64,000 nt of DNA, taken from Xanthomonas sp. Its GTDB lineage: Bacteria; Pseudomonadota; Gammaproteobacteria; Xanthomonadales; Xanthomonadaceae. This document shows, piece after piece, positions 42,946 to 52,654 of the stretch. The notes below the pieces were generated by a model. The model ran no database searches and was not told the DNA's origin. It saw only the letters and a program-made list of their open reading frames with translations. Location of the stretch: positions 1-64,000 of the forward strand of contig NZ_JAFIWC010000021.1 in assembly GCF_017163755.1 (NCBI RefSeq). The letters are read 5' to 3'. Position numbers and translations under genes: made by a program. Each line of letters begins with the position of its first letter. Position 1 is the first letter of the stretch.

Positions 42946-44790
42946 CTACCCGTCCCGGCCCGACGGCGCGTCTTCCGGCACCGGCGCCGGATTGAGCGTG
43001 CGGCTCTCGCGCCGCGGCGGCGTGAACGGCGTCGGCTTGGGCACGGTCGGGGTGATGTTGCCGTACATCAGCACGGCGCCGGCGCGCACGTTGCCGGCGG
43101 CGATTTCCAGCTCAAAGCGTTCTGCGTCGCGGCGGCGGATCTCGCGCGCGATCGCGCCGGCTTCGTTCTCGTCCACGCCCAGCTCGACCAGCGCGGCCTG
43201 GCCGAACTCCACCGCCGACTCGAAGGTCTCGCGGATCTGGTAGTCCACCCCGGCGGCGATCAGCTGCAGCGAATGCTCGCGGTCGTAGGAGCGCACCAGC
43301 AGCTTGGCGTGCGGAAACTGCTGCGCAGCCAGTTCGACGATGCGGTTGGCGGCCTCGCGGTTGTCGACGCAGACCGCGATCGCCCGCGCCGAATGCGCGC
43401 CGGAGGCGTGCAGCACGTCGAGCCGGGTGCCGTCGCCGTAATAGATCTTGAAGCCGAACTCGGCCGCGCTCTGGATCATCTCGATGTCGTTGTCGATGAT
43501 GGTCACGTCCACGTCGCGCGCCAGCAGCGACTGACTGGCGACCTGGCCGAAGCGGCCGAAGCCGATGATCAGCACGCTGCCGGACAGGCCATCGGCCTCT
43601 TCCACGCCCTCCAGCGACGGCGCTTCCACCGGCGCCCAGCGGCGGTGGGCGAGCACGAACAGCGGGGTCAGCGCCATCGACAGCACCACGATCGCGGTCA
43701 GGTTGGCGTTGACCTGCGCGTCGATGACGCCGGCGCTGCCGGCCGCGGCGAACAGCACGAACGCGAACTCGCCGCCCTGCGCCATCAGCACGCCGCGATC
43801 CAGCGCCTGCGCGTGGTGGCTGCCGGTCATCCGCGCCACCAGGTAGATGCACGCCGCCTTGGCAGCCATGAACGCGAGCACGCCGCTGACGATCAGCGTC
43901 CAGTTCGCGGCCACCACCGCCAGGTTCAGCGCCATGCCCACGCCGAGGAAGAACAGGCCGAGCAGGATGCCGCGGAACGGCTCGGTGTCCGCCTCGATCT
44001 GGTGGCGGAAGGTGGACTCGGACAGCAGCACGCCGGCCAGGAACGCGCCCATCGCCATCGACAGGCCGCCGAGCTGCATCAGCAGCGCCGCGCCCAGCAC
44101 TACCAGCAGCGCGGCGGCGGTCATCACCTCGCGCGCCTTGGCCGCGGCCAGCAGGCGGAACAGCGGATTGAGCGCCCAGCGCCCGACCACCAGCAGGCCG
44201 ACGATCGCCGCGGCGCCCACGCCGATGCCGACCCAGCGCGACGGCGCGTCCGGCATCGCCGGCAGCGGCGCCATCCATGCCACCACCGCCAGCAGCGGCA
44301 CGATCAGCAGGTCCTCGAACAACAGGATCGCGACGATCTTCTGCCCGGCCGGCAGGGCGATGTCGCCGCGCTCGCCGAGCAGTTGCATCACCACCGCGGT
44401 GGAGGTGAGCACGAAACCGGACGCGGCGATGAACGCGACCGGCAACGGGAACCCGAGCCCCAGTCCGACCCCGGTCAGCACCGCCGCGCAGACCACGATC
44501 TGCAGCGTGCCCAGGCCGAAGATCTGCTTGCGCAGGCTCCACAGGTGCGACGGCCGCATCTCCAGCCCGATCACGAACAGGAACATCACCACGCCCAACT
44601 CGGCCACGTGCAGGATCGCCTGCGGATCGGCGAACCAGCCCAGGCCGAACGGCCCGATCGCCAGGCCCGCGGCGAGGTAGCCGAGCACCGAGCCCAGGCC
44701 AAGGCGCCGGAACACCGGCACCGCCACCACCGCGGCGCCCAGCAGGGCCACCACCTTGATCAATTGACTGCTGTCCACTGCGCTGCTCAT
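42946..44790 (-). CDS. Kef-type monovalent cation:proton antiporter (CPA2) with RCK domain
   Basis: The 614-residue inner-membrane protein has about 12 helices typical of KefB/KefC (GYLAAGLAIGPFGLG, LFVIGLEMRPSHLW, SGFVLTSTAVVMQLLGERG) followed by a TrkA-N/RCK Rossmann domain (VLIIGFGRFGQVASQSLLAR, IYYGDGTRLDVLHASGA). Such systems export potassium to acidify and protect the cell from electrophiles; glutathione gating is known for E. coli Kef but not shown here. No KefF/KefG partner is nearby. The tail is Pro-rich. Confidence 0.92.
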   Translation of the reverse strand: MSSAVDSSQLIKVVALLGAAVVAVPVFRRLGLGSVLGYLAAGLAIGPFGLGWFADPQAILHVAELGVVMFLFVIGLEMRPSHLWSLRKQIFGLGTLQIVVCAAVLTGVGLGLGFPLPVAFIAASGFVLTSTAVVMQLLGERGDIALPAGQKIVAILLFEDLLIVPLLAVVAWMAPLPAMPDAPSRWVGIGVGAAAIVGLLVVGRWALNPLFRLLAAAKAREVMTAAALLVVLGAALLMQLGGLSMAMGAFLAGVLLSESTFRHQIEADTEPFRGILLGLFFLGVGMALNLAVVAANWTLIVSGVLAFMAAKAACIYLVARMTGSHHAQALDRGVLMAQGGEFAFVLFAAAGSAGVIDAQVNANLTAIVVLSMALTPLFVLAHRRWAPVEAPSLEGVEEADGLSGSVLIIGFGRFGQVASQSLLARDVDVTIIDNDIEMIQSAAEFGFKIYYGDGTRLDVLHASGAHSARAIAVCVDNREAANRIVELAAQQFPHAKLLVRSYDREHSLQLIAAGVDYQIRETFESAVEFGQAALVELGVDENEAGAIAREIRRRDAERFELEIAAGNVRAGAVLMYGNITPTVPKPTPFTPPRRESRTLNPAPVPEDAPSGRDG

Positions 44791-44915
44791 GCGCCGATTC
44801 TACGCACAAGGCCGCGACCGCCCCACCCCGTGCGCCGGCGCGCGGCATGGTGGCGCGGCGCGCGGCGGGAGTCTCTTCGTGTTGTATGGAGGCAGGCGCG
44901 CGTCGGCTGTCGCTG

Positions 44916-45208
44916 CCCCTTCTCCCACCGGGAGAAGGGGCCCCGCAGGGGCGGATGAGGGTACGGGCGCAGCCTCGTGTACCCAAACCCCACAAGACGC
45001 TTCGCGCCGCACCCTCACCCCAACCCCTCTCCCGGCGGGAGAGGGGCGAGGCTGCTCCCTTCTCCCATTGGGACCATGGCCCCCTTTTCGGGGGAAGGTG
45101 CCCCGCAGGGGCGGATGAGGGTACGGGCGCAGCCTCGTGTACCCAAACCCCACGAGACGCTTCGCGCCGGACCCTCACCCCAGCCCCTCTCCCGGCGGGA
45201 GAGGGGCT
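44916..45208. repeat. Two tandem copies of a 107-bp intergenic repeat
   Basis: The segment 44941-45047 recurs at 45101-45207, offset 160 bp, with only about four differences by eye. Each copy contains GGCGGATGAGGGTACGGG, CTCGTGTACCCAAACCCC and ends in the hairpin CCCCTCTCCCGGCGGGAGAGGGG. Each is preceded by another stem (CCCTTCTCCCaccGGGAGAAGGG for copy 1). It fills the 490-bp gap between the Kef-type gene and moeB and encodes nothing credible. Confidence 0.8.
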
Positions 45209-45282
45209 TTGTTGCTTCATGGCGTTTTTGCGGCGACCGGCCGCCACTGCATGTCGCGCATAGCGGCGCCCCGGTGTTGGAC

Positions 45283-46422
45283 TCAGATGCCCGCGCCACA
45301 GAACTGCGCGTAGTCGATATAGCCGGGGAATGCCTGCCCCGGCGCGCACACCGGGCACTGCGGATCGGCGGACAGGCGGGTTTCGCGGAAGCGCATCGCC
45401 AGCGCGTCGAAATACAGCAGCCGCCCGCGCAGCGGTTCGCCGATGTCCAGCAGCAGCTTCAGCGCCTCGTTGGCCTGCAGCAGGCCGACGATGCCGGGCA
45501 GCACGCCGAGCACGCCGGCCTCGGCGCAGCTCGGCGCGAACTCCGGCGGCGGCGGCTCCGGGAACAGGCAGCGGTAGCAGGGCGCCTGCCCGCGCCGGCG
45601 GCCGGCATCGAACACGCTGACCTGGCCTTCGAAGCGCTGCACCGCGCCGTACACCAGCGGCTTGCCGAGCTTCACGCAGGCGTCGTTGAGCAGATAGCGC
45701 GCCGGGAAGTTGTCCGAACCGTCGATCACCACGTCCACGTCCTGCAACAGGCGCTCGACGTTGGCCGAGGTCACCCGCTCCTGCACCGCCTCGACCTGCA
45801 CGCCGGGGTTGAGCGCGCCCAGCGCCACGGCCGCCGAACGCACCTTGGCCTGCCCTACCCGGTCCTCGGCATGCAGGATCTGCCGCTGCAGGTTGCTGCG
45901 GTCGACCACGTCGTCGTCGGCGATGCGCAGGTGGCCCACCCCCGCCGCGGCCAGGTAGAAGCCGGCCGGCGAGCCCAATCCGCCGGCGCCGATCAACAGC
46001 ACGCGCGAGGCCAGCAGGCGCCGCTGGCCGTGCACGCCGACCTCCGGCAGGCGCAGGTGGCGCGAATAGCGCTCGAAGAAGTCCTGCTCGTGCGCCGGCA
46101 GCGCCGGCCGCAGCAGCGGCAGGCCATCGCGCTGCCAGCGCGTGGTGCCGCCCATGACCGACGCCACCTGCGCGTATCCGGCCTGCTGCAGGAACGCCGC
46201 CGTGTCGTGCGAGCGCTTGCCGCTCTGGCAGATCAGGATCACCTCGCTGCCGGTGCCGGCGATATGCGCGGCCGGGTCGTCCTGCAGCTGCGCGCGGGCC
46301 ACCCCGATCGCGCCCTCGGCGATGCCGCTGGCGCGCTCGTGTTCCTCGCGCACGTCGATCAGCCGCGCGCCGTGCGCGAGGCGTGCCCGGGCCTGTGCCG
46401 GCGTCAGTTCTCGGATGCTCAT
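45283..46422 (-). CDS. moeB: Rhodanese-MoeB/ThiF fusion, molybdopterin-synthase adenylyltransferase
   Basis: The 379-residue protein joins an N-terminal rhodanese domain (1-105, cysteine C65 in CQSGKRS) to a ThiF/MoeB E1-like domain (VLLIGAGGLGSPAG near 141-154, DDDVVDRSNLQRQ, GSDNFPARYLLNDA) with zinc cysteine pairs CYRC and CPVC. The E1 domain adenylates the C terminus of a sulfur carrier such as MoaD; a fused rhodanese could supply sulfur. Rhodanese is more often at the C terminus in such fusions. It lies 52 bases after moeA. Confidence 0.93.
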   Translation of the reverse strand: MSIRELTPAQARARLAHGARLIDVREEHERASGIAEGAIGVARAQLQDDPAAHIAGTGSEVILICQSGKRSHDTAAFLQQAGYAQVASVMGGTTRWQRDGLPLLRPALPAHEQDFFERYSRHLRLPEVGVHGQRRLLASRVLLIGAGGLGSPAGFYLAAAGVGHLRIADDDVVDRSNLQRQILHAEDRVGQAKVRSAAVALGALNPGVQVEAVQERVTSANVERLLQDVDVVIDGSDNFPARYLLNDACVKLGKPLVYGAVQRFEGQVSVFDAGRRRGQAPCYRCLFPEPPPPEFAPSCAEAGVLGVLPGIVGLLQANEALKLLLDIGEPLRGRLLYFDALAMRFRETRLSADPQCPVCAPGQAFPGYIDYAQFCGAGI

Positions 46423-46474
46423 GCGAGCATTATCGACTCAAAGCCGCCGCACGTCCGGCGCATGTCCGGAACAC

Positions 46475-47701
46475 TCAGTACGTGAATACCTCGACCACTT
46501 CGCCGGCCTCGAAGCGGCGCGCGCCTTCCGGCAGGCGCAGCAGCACGTCGCTGTCGGCGGCGCCGCGCAGGCGGTGCGAGCCATCGGCCGGATTCGGCTC
46601 CGCCCACAGCTGGCCGTGCTCGTCGCACTGCATGCGCCCGCGCAGGAACTCCAGGCGGTCGTGGCGCTTGTCCCAGGCCGAGGTCAGCCGCGCACGCCAC
46701 TGCGGGCGCGGCTCGCGCCGCTGCTGCAGCGCGTCCAGCAGCGGCCGCCCCAGCGCCAGGAACGTCGCCAGCACCGACACCGGGTTGCCGGGCAGGCCCA
46801 GGAACAACGCGCGGTCCAGTTCGCCGAACAGCAGCGGCATGCCCGGGCGCATGCGCACCTTCCAGAAGTGGATGCGGCCACGGCGGGACAGCAGCGCCGG
46901 CAGGTAGTCCTTCTCCCCGGCCGACACCCCGCCGCAGGTCAGCACCACGTCGAACGCCGAGGCCGCATCGCACAGCATCGTCTCGATGCGCAGCGGATCG
47001 TCCGGCAGCGTCGGCCATGCGGTGGGCTCCAGGCCGAGCAGGCGCAGTTGCGCCATCAGCATGTCGCGATTGCTGTTGTAGACCTGCCCCGGCTGCAGCG
47101 GCAGGCCCGGTTCGACCAGTTCGTCGCCGGTGGCGAACACGGCCACGGTCGGCCGCGCCGACACCGCCAGCTGCGCCACGCCCAGCGCCGCCGCCAGCCC
47201 GATCCGCGGCGGCGTCAGCATCACCCCGGCTTCCAGCACGCGCTCGCCGCGGCGCACGTCCTCGCCGCGCCCGCGCACGTGGGCGCCGGCACGCTGCCCG
47301 GCCGGCACCAGCACCTGGCCGTCGCGTTCCTGCACGTTCTCCTTGATCACCACCGTATCGGCGCCCGGCGGCAACGGCGCGCCGGTGGTGATGCGCAGGC
47401 ATTCGCCGGCACCGACCGCCTGCCGCAAGTCCTCTCCGGCGAACTGCTCGCCGACCAGCCGCAATGCGCTTGGCGCGTCGGCGGCCAGGTCGACATGGCG
47501 CAGCGCGAAGCCGTCCATCGCGCTGTTGGCGAACGGCGGCAGGTCGATCGGCGCGTCGACCGGCTCGAGCAGGACGCGCCGGTCGGCGCGCGGCAGCGCC
47601 AGCCGTTCGACCGGCAGCGGGCGCGAGGCGGCGACGGCGGCGACGATGGCCAGCGCGTCGGCGTAGGCGATGCGGGTGGGATAGTCGTGGGTAGCGTTCA
47701 T
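46475..47701 (-). CDS. moeA: Molybdopterin molybdenumtransferase MoeA
   Basis: MoeA inserts molybdate into adenylated molybdopterin. The 408-residue protein has the MoeA N-terminal pattern (LPPFANSAMDGFALR, RITTGAPLPPGADTVV), the MoCF-binding domain (FATGDELVEPG, YNSNRDML, LTCGGVSAGEKDY) and the C-terminal GLPGNPVSVLATFL. The ATG at 47701 overlaps the mobA stop by 4 bases. It sits between mobA and moeB in one run of cofactor genes. Confidence 0.95.
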   Translation of the reverse strand: MNATHDYPTRIAYADALAIVAAVAASRPLPVERLALPRADRRVLLEPVDAPIDLPPFANSAMDGFALRHVDLAADAPSALRLVGEQFAGEDLRQAVGAGECLRITTGAPLPPGADTVVIKENVQERDGQVLVPAGQRAGAHVRGRGEDVRRGERVLEAGVMLTPPRIGLAAALGVAQLAVSARPTVAVFATGDELVEPGLPLQPGQVYNSNRDMLMAQLRLLGLEPTAWPTLPDDPLRIETMLCDAASAFDVVLTCGGVSAGEKDYLPALLSRRGRIHFWKVRMRPGMPLLFGELDRALFLGLPGNPVSVLATFLALGRPLLDALQQRREPRPQWRARLTSAWDKRHDRLEFLRGRMQCDEHGQLWAEPNPADGSHRLRGAADSDVLLRLPEGARRFEAGEVVEVFTY

Positions 47702-48300
47702 GGCGCCGGCAGGATACCCGCTGCATGCAGATCCTGCGGCAGGTTGAGGTTGCCCAGGCGCACCCCGGGCAGGCGCACGCGCGCCATCGCCAGGTCCTGC
47801 TGCAGCGCGCGCGGCGCGTAGCGCCCGCCCGCCAGCGCCGCGGCCAGCGCCGGGCGCAGCGCCGCGACGCGATACAGCGCCACCAGCGGCTGCACGCCGT
47901 CCTCGTCCTCGGCGTAGGCGCCGGCGGCGGCCGCGCCGGCGCAGAGCGTGTCCAGCAGCGTGGCCGGCAGCTGCTGCAGGTCCACCGGCAACGTCAGCAA
48001 CCACGGGGTGGCGCACGCGGCGGCCAGGGCCTCCAGGCCGGCGATGGGTCCCAGCGAGCGAGACGCGTGCGCGTCGGCGCGCAGCCGATCGGCGAGCGCG
48101 ACCAGCCCCGCCGCGGCATAGCGTTCGTGGTGCCGGTTGGCGCTGACCCGCACCGCCGCCACCGAAGGCGCCAGCGCCGCCGCCAGCCGCTGCACCAGCG
48201 GCTGGCCGTCGAGCTGCAGCCAGGCCTTGTCCAGCCCGCCCAGGCGCTGCGCGCGGCCACCGGCGAGTATCCCCAGGGTCACCTCGCGCCGCGCGTCCAT
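47698..48300 (-). CDS. mobA: Molybdenum cofactor guanylyltransferase MobA
   Basis: The 200-residue protein couples GMP to molybdopterin to form MGD. It has the nucleotidyltransferase start LGILAGGRAQRLGGLDKAW with GGxxxRxGGxDK and the LTLPVDLQQLP region; the usual Asp of the metal site is in PVD. ATG 48300 was preferred to a GTG two codons upstream, because AGGT lies about 7 bases before it. It begins 9 bases after der and overlaps moeA in ATGA. Confidence 0.93.
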   Translation of the reverse strand: MDARREVTLGILAGGRAQRLGGLDKAWLQLDGQPLVQRLAAALAPSVAAVRVSANRHHERYAAAGLVALADRLRADAHASRSLGPIAGLEALAAACATPWLLTLPVDLQQLPATLLDTLCAGAAAAGAYAEDEDGVQPLVALYRVAALRPALAAALAGGRYAPRALQQDLAMARVRLPGVRLGNLNLPQDLHAAGILPAP

Positions 48301-48309
48301 GGGCACGAC

Positions 48310-49707
48310 CTACTTGCCGCGGACGTGCTTCATCAGGCGGCGCTTCTTGGCGATCTGGCGCTCGGTCAGCACGTTCTTCTTGCCCTCGTAGGGATTGGCG
48401 CCCTCGCGGAACATGAAGCGCACCGGCGTGCCGACCAGCTTGAAGCGCTTGCGGAAGAAGTTCTCCAGGTAGCGCTTGTACGACTCCGGCAGCACCTTCA
48501 GGCGGGTGCCGTGGACGATGAAGGTCGGCGGGTTGCTGCCGCCCGGATGCACGTAGCGCAGCTTGGACACGTGGCCGCGGATGCTCGGCGGCGGGTTGGT
48601 CTCGTAGGCCACTTCCAGCGCCTGGTTGACCTCGCTGGTGCTGAACTCGCGCACCGCCGAGGCGTGCGCGTTGTGGATCGCGCGGAACAGCTCGCGCAGG
48701 CCCGAACCGTGCTTGGCCGAGATCCGCACCGCCTCGGCCCACGGCACGAAGCCGAGCTTGCGCGACAGCAAGGCCTCGGCCTGCTCGCGCTGGTAGTCGG
48801 TCAGCCCGTCCCACTTGTTGACCGCCACCACCAGCGCGCGGCCGGCATCGAGGATCGCGCCGAGCACGCTGGCGTCCTGATCGGTGACGCCCTCGGTGGC
48901 GTCGAGCAGCAGCACTGCGACCTCGCATTGTTCGATCGCCTGCAGCGTCTTGAACACGCTGAACTTCTCCACCGCCTCTTCGACCCGGCCGCGGCGGCGC
49001 AGGCCGGCGGTGTCGATCAGCCGGTACAGGCGGTCGTCGCGCTGCAGGTCCACCGCGATCGAATCGCGGGTGGTGCCGGGCACTTCGGAAGCGATCATCC
49101 GCTCCTCGCCGAGCAAGCGGTTGACCAGGGTGGACTTGCCCACGTTGGGGCGGCCGACGAAGGCGATGCGCATGCGCCCCGGATCGGTGTCCAGGGTGGC
49201 GCCGGCGCCTTCCTCGGGCAGCCGCGACAGCACCTCCTCGAGCAGGTCGTCGATGCCGTGGCGATGCGCCGCCGAGACCGCGATCGCATCGCCCAGGCCG
49301 TAGCGCGCGAACTCCGCGCGCACCTGGTCCTCGTCGGTACCGTCGATCTTGTTGATCAGCAGCAGCGTCGGCCGCGCCAGCTTGCGCAGCCAGGCCAGGA
49401 TCTCGTCGTCGAGCGAGGAGGATCCTTCGCGGCCGTCGACCACGAACAGCACCAGGTCGGCCTCGCCCGCGGCGGCGCGCGCCTGGCCGGCGGTCGCGCC
49501 GGCCAGGCCTTCTTCCTCGCCGGAGATGCCGCCGGTGTCGACGATCACGAACGGGGTTTCCGGCTCCAGCCGGCACACGCCGTAGTTGCGATCGCGGGTG
49601 ACGCCGGGCTGGTCGTGGACCAGCGCGTCGCGGCTGCGCGTGAGCGCGTTGAACAGCGTGGACTTGCCGACATTCGGCCGTCCAACCAGGGCGACCAGCG
49701 GCAGCAT
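48310..49707 (-). CDS. der: Ribosome-assembly GTPase Der (EngA)
   Basis: The 465-residue protein has two tandem GTPase domains with P loops GRPNVGKS at the start and near 175 ([17 protein letters not shown]), DTGG and DTAG switch II motifs, and NKID and NKWD specificity motifs, followed by a KH-like C-terminal domain. It acts in 50S subunit maturation. The C terminus is strongly basic ([12 protein letters not shown]). It follows bamB by 16 bases, the normal gammaproteobacterial order. Confidence 0.97.
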   Translation of the reverse strand: MLPLVALVGRPNVGKSTLFNALTRSRDALVHDQPGVTRDRNYGVCRLEPETPFVIVDTGGISGEEEGLAGATAGQARAAAGEADLVLFVVDGREGSSSLDDEILAWLRKLARPTLLLINKIDGTDEDQVRAEFARYGLGDAIAVSAAHRHGIDDLLEEVLSRLPEEGAGATLDTDPGRMRIAFVGRPNVGKSTLVNRLLGEERMIASEVPGTTRDSIAVDLQRDDRLYRLIDTAGLRRRGRVEEAVEKFSVFKTLQAIEQCEVAVLLLDATEGVTDQDASVLGAILDAGRALVVAVNKWDGLTDYQREQAEALLSRKLGFVPWAEAVRISAKHGSGLRELFRAIHNAHASAVREFSTSEVNQALEVAYETNPPPSIRGHVSKLRYVHPGGSNPPTFIVHGTRLKVLPESYKRYLENFFRKRFKLVGTPVRFMFREGANPYEGKKNVLTERQIAKKRRLMKHVRGK

Positions 49708-49723
49708 CGCGAATTCCTTCCCT

Positions 49724-51091
49724 TTATTGACCCAACCGGAACGCGGTCAGGTCGCCTTTCGTGTTCTGGACCAGCAGGATGCCGTCGGCAACCACCGGCT
49801 GCGCTAACAGCGCCTTGCGGCCGACGCGTTCGCGTGCGGCGATCTCACCATTGTCCAGCTTCAACCAGTGCAGGTAGCCCTTGTAGTCGCCGACCACGGC
49901 GTAGTCGCCTTGGATCGCGACACCGGTCAGCGAACGCCGCGCCAGCGCGGCCTGCGACCAGGTCGCCGAGCCGGTGCTCTTGTCCAGCGCCCACACCGAA
50001 CCGGCGTTGTCGGCCACCACCACGCTGTTCGCGCTGACTCCGATCCCGCCCGGGCCGCCATGATCGCGGGTCCACAGCGGGCGCCCGCTCGGGCCTTCCA
50101 GCGCCAGGGTCTCGTTCTTGAAGCTGGTCGCATACACGGTGGTGCCTTCCAGCACCGGCGCGCCGTCCACGTCGGACATGCGCTCCAGCTCGGTACGGCC
50201 TTCCGGCACGCCGATGGTCTGCTCCCACAGCGGACGCCCGTCCTGCATCGCCAGCGCCGCCAGCGTGCCGTCGTCGTTGCCGATGAACACCACGCCCGGA
50301 CCGGCCACCACCGGCGCGTTGCCGCGCACGGTCAGGGTCGGCAGCTCCTGGGTGTTGAACCAGCGCTGCTGCCCGGTGGCCGCATCGAAGGCGGTGGTGC
50401 GGCCGTCGTTGCTGCGCACGAACACCAGGTTCTGCGACACCGCCGGCGCGGCGATCACCTCGTTGGGCACCTTGGCGCGCCACTTCTCGGTGCCGGTGGC
50501 CGCGTCCAGCGCGATCACTTCGCCGTTCAGGCCGCCGACCACCACCAGTCCGTCGCCCACGCCCGGGCCGCCGGTGAAGCGCGACAGCGGGCGCTTCTTC
50601 TCGATGCGCTTGCGTTCCTTGGCCTGCTGCTTCTCGTTGCGCAGGCGCTGCTTGTAGGCCGCGCGCTCGTCCTTGGACAGGTCCTTGGTCGACTCATCGG
50701 CCACCGTGTTGGACTGTTCCTCGTCGGGCTGTTCCTCGATCTGGTTCAGGCGCTCCTTGCGCGCCTTCTTGGCGTCGTATTCCCACAGCGTCTTGCCGGT
50801 CTGCAGGTCGAGCGCGTAGACCGAGCCGGACGCCGCGGCGACGTAGACCTTGCCGTCGGCCACGGCCGGACGCTGGCGCACGCCGATGCGCTTTTCGCCC
50901 TTGCCCGCGCCGGTCGACCAGATCTCGTCCACCTTCACCGACGGGGTGAAATCGACCAGCTCGGCCGGCTCGGCGGCCTTCTTGGCCTCCGCGTCCTTGC
51001 CCGCGAACCAGCCCTTGACCGTGCTGCACCCGCTCAGCGCCACGGCCAGCAGGGCGACGGCCGCAACGCGCTTGAACATGACTACCTTCAT
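49724..51091 (-). CDS. bamB: BamB, outer-membrane protein assembly lipoprotein
   Basis: The 455-residue lipoprotein has a signal with lipobox ALSGC and an eight-bladed PQQ-type propeller (repeats such as [18 protein letters not shown] and [15 protein letters not shown]). It is part of the BAM complex. A charged insertion (about 105-160, rich in Glu/Lys, [15 protein letters not shown]) makes it longer than the E. coli protein of about 392 residues. ATG 51091 overlaps the yfgM stop by 1 base; ATG 51079, with AAGG 5 bases upstream, is an alternative. Confidence 0.95.
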   Translation of the reverse strand: MKVVMFKRVAAVALLAVALSGCSTVKGWFAGKDAEAKKAAEPAELVDFTPSVKVDEIWSTGAGKGEKRIGVRQRPAVADGKVYVAAASGSVYALDLQTGKTLWEYDAKKARKERLNQIEEQPDEEQSNTVADESTKDLSKDERAAYKQRLRNEKQQAKERKRIEKKRPLSRFTGGPGVGDGLVVVGGLNGEVIALDAATGTEKWRAKVPNEVIAAPAVSQNLVFVRSNDGRTTAFDAATGQQRWFNTQELPTLTVRGNAPVVAGPGVVFIGNDDGTLAALAMQDGRPLWEQTIGVPEGRTELERMSDVDGAPVLEGTTVYATSFKNETLALEGPSGRPLWTRDHGGPGGIGVSANSVVVADNAGSVWALDKSTGSATWSQAALARRSLTGVAIQGDYAVVGDYKGYLHWLKLDNGEIAARERVGRKALLAQPVVADGILLVQNTKGDLTAFRLGQ

Positions 51092-51726
51092 CAGATCGGC
51101 TCCGCAGGATCCGGCACGGTGCCGCCCGCATCCATCAACTTCGTTTCCAGCAGCCGCCGTTGCGGCGCCGCCACGTCCAGGGTCGCCAGCGACTTGGCGT
51201 ACGCATCGCGTGCCGCGTCGCGCTTGCCCTGGGCGATCAGCGCGTCGCCGCGCAGCTCCAGGCTGAGGTTGTCGCTGGCCGACAGCAGCTTCAGCGCGTC
51301 CTCGCTCTTGCCGGTCTCGATCAGCAGGCGGGCGATGCGCTGGTCGACCAGCAGCTTCAGTTCTTCGCCGGGCTTGATCGCGCGCAGCGTCGCCAGCGCC
51401 TGCTCGGGCTTGCCGGCGTCGGCCTGTGCCTTGGCCAGGTGCAGGCCGGCCAGGTCGGCGTAGATGTTGGCGCCGCCCTGCTCGAGCGCCGCCATGTCCT
51501 TGGCGGCCTGGTCCAGCTTGTCGGCCTGGACGCTCTTCAATACGGTTTCGTAGCGCGCGTTGGCCTGGGCCAGGTCGCTGGAATGCTGCTTGGTCCACCA
51601 TTGCCAGCCGATGATCGCCGCAATGCCCAGCGCTACGCCGCCGATGAGGCCGGCGCCGTTTTTCCTGAGCCAAGTGCGGACGCGTTCGCTTTGTTCGTGC
51701 TCGTCGAGCAGGTCGTCGATCGCCAT
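51091..51726 (-). CDS. yfgM: YfgM-like TPR protein, ancillary Sec-translocon/BAM-linked factor
   Basis: The 211-residue protein has a short cytoplasmic start (MAIDDLLDEHEQSERVRTWL), one membrane helix (about 24-44, GLIGGVALGIAAIIGWQWW) and a periplasmic TPR region (ARYETVLKSVQAD to the end). YfgM of E. coli contacts SecYEG and periplasmic chaperones. ATG 51726 matches the family start. It is translationally coupled to bamB and 64 bases downstream of rodZ. Confidence 0.92.
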   Translation of the reverse strand: MAIDDLLDEHEQSERVRTWLRKNGAGLIGGVALGIAAIIGWQWWTKQHSSDLAQANARYETVLKSVQADKLDQAAKDMAALEQGGANIYADLAGLHLAKAQADAGKPEQALATLRAIKPGEELKLLVDQRIARLLIETGKSEDALKLLSASDNLSLELRGDALIAQGKRDAARDAYAKSLATLDVAAPQRRLLETKLMDAGGTVPDPAEPI

Positions 51727-51790
51727 GCGTACTCTCGCCCCGCCGATTGGACGGGACATGGAAGTTGATAATGAGGAACCGCGCCGCGGC

Positions 51791-52654
51791 TCAGTCGGAC
51801 GCCGGCACCACGGAACCGTCAGAGGATACCGCAAAGCGCGCCACGTTCGCGCGCTTGTACGGCGTCATATCCACGGTACTACCGGATTGCTGAACCTCGA
51901 CCGCCGAGGCATTGCCGAGCACGATCCGGCCGACCTGACCCGCCGTGTACTCGCGCTTCTCGCCCGCCTTGAGCAGGGCCTTCTCCAGCGAGCTTCCGTC
52001 CGGCGCGCTGATCTGCACCCAGCTGTCGCCGTTGAACGACAGGCTGATGCCCGGCTTGGTCGCCGCCAAGGACGCGCGCGGCAGCGGCGTCAGCGACGCG
52101 ATGTAGGGCGCCGCAGGGGTGGCGTTGGCGCGAGGCGCCGCGGTCGCGGCCGGCACGGGCGCCTGCGGCGTTCCGTCCGTGGCCGGCGCCGCGCCGTCGG
52201 CGCTGGCCGGCACCACGTCCAGCGATGCAGTGCTCGGGCCTTCGTTGGCGAAATGCGAGCGCGAGGCGTACCAGATGGGCACCGCCAGGCCGGCGGTGAT
52301 CACCACGTAGACCATGCGCCGGGTGACGCTCTCGAGCATGCGCCGCAGCGGCGGGGTGTGGGTGTGGCTGATCAGCTCCACCGGCTGCACCGGGGCGATG
52401 TGCGCGCGCTCCAGCAGCGGGTCCAGGTCCACCGACAGCAGCCGCGCGTAGCTGCGCAGCTGGCCGCGGACGAACACCGGCGCGCCCAGGCGCTCCCACT
52501 GCTCCGCTTCGAGGGCGCGCACCACGCGCGCCGGCATGCGCAACCGGCTGCCCACGTCCTCGATGCTGAGCCCGGCCGCCTCGCGCGCTTCGCGGAGTTG
52601 TTGTCCGCAGCCTTTGGCGCCGTCGAAAGCGTTCGGATTGGAATCACTGATCAC
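51791..52654 (-). CDS. rodZ: RodZ-like cytoskeletal membrane protein
   Basis: The 287-residue protein has an N-terminal helix-turn-helix (about 17-82, GQQLREAREAAGLSIEDVGS), one membrane helix (114-130), an Ala/Pro/Thr-rich linker and a C-terminal DUF4115 domain (about 205-275, SWVQISAPDGSSLEKALLK). RodZ links MreB filaments to the envelope and sets rod shape. The start is GTG at 52654, overlapping the pilF stop by 4 bases; no in-frame ATG is nearby. Confidence 0.92.
   Translation of the reverse strand: MISDSNPNAFDGAKGCGQQLREAREAAGLSIEDVGSRLRMPARVVRALEAEQWERLGAPVFVRGQLRSYARLLSVDLDPLLERAHIAPVQPVELISHTHTPPLRRMLESVTRRMVYVVITAGLAVPIWYASRSHFANEGPSTASLDVVPASADGAAPATDGTPQAPVPAATAAPRANATPAAPYIASLTPLPRASLAATKPGISLSFNGDSWVQISAPDGSSLEKALLKAGEKREYTAGQVGRIVLGNASAVEVQQSGSTVDMTPYKRANVARFAVSSDGSVVPASD

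Noticed and set aside
44916-45208. CRISPR array
   Set aside because: There are only two long copies, with no short regular repeat-spacer pattern and no cas genes.
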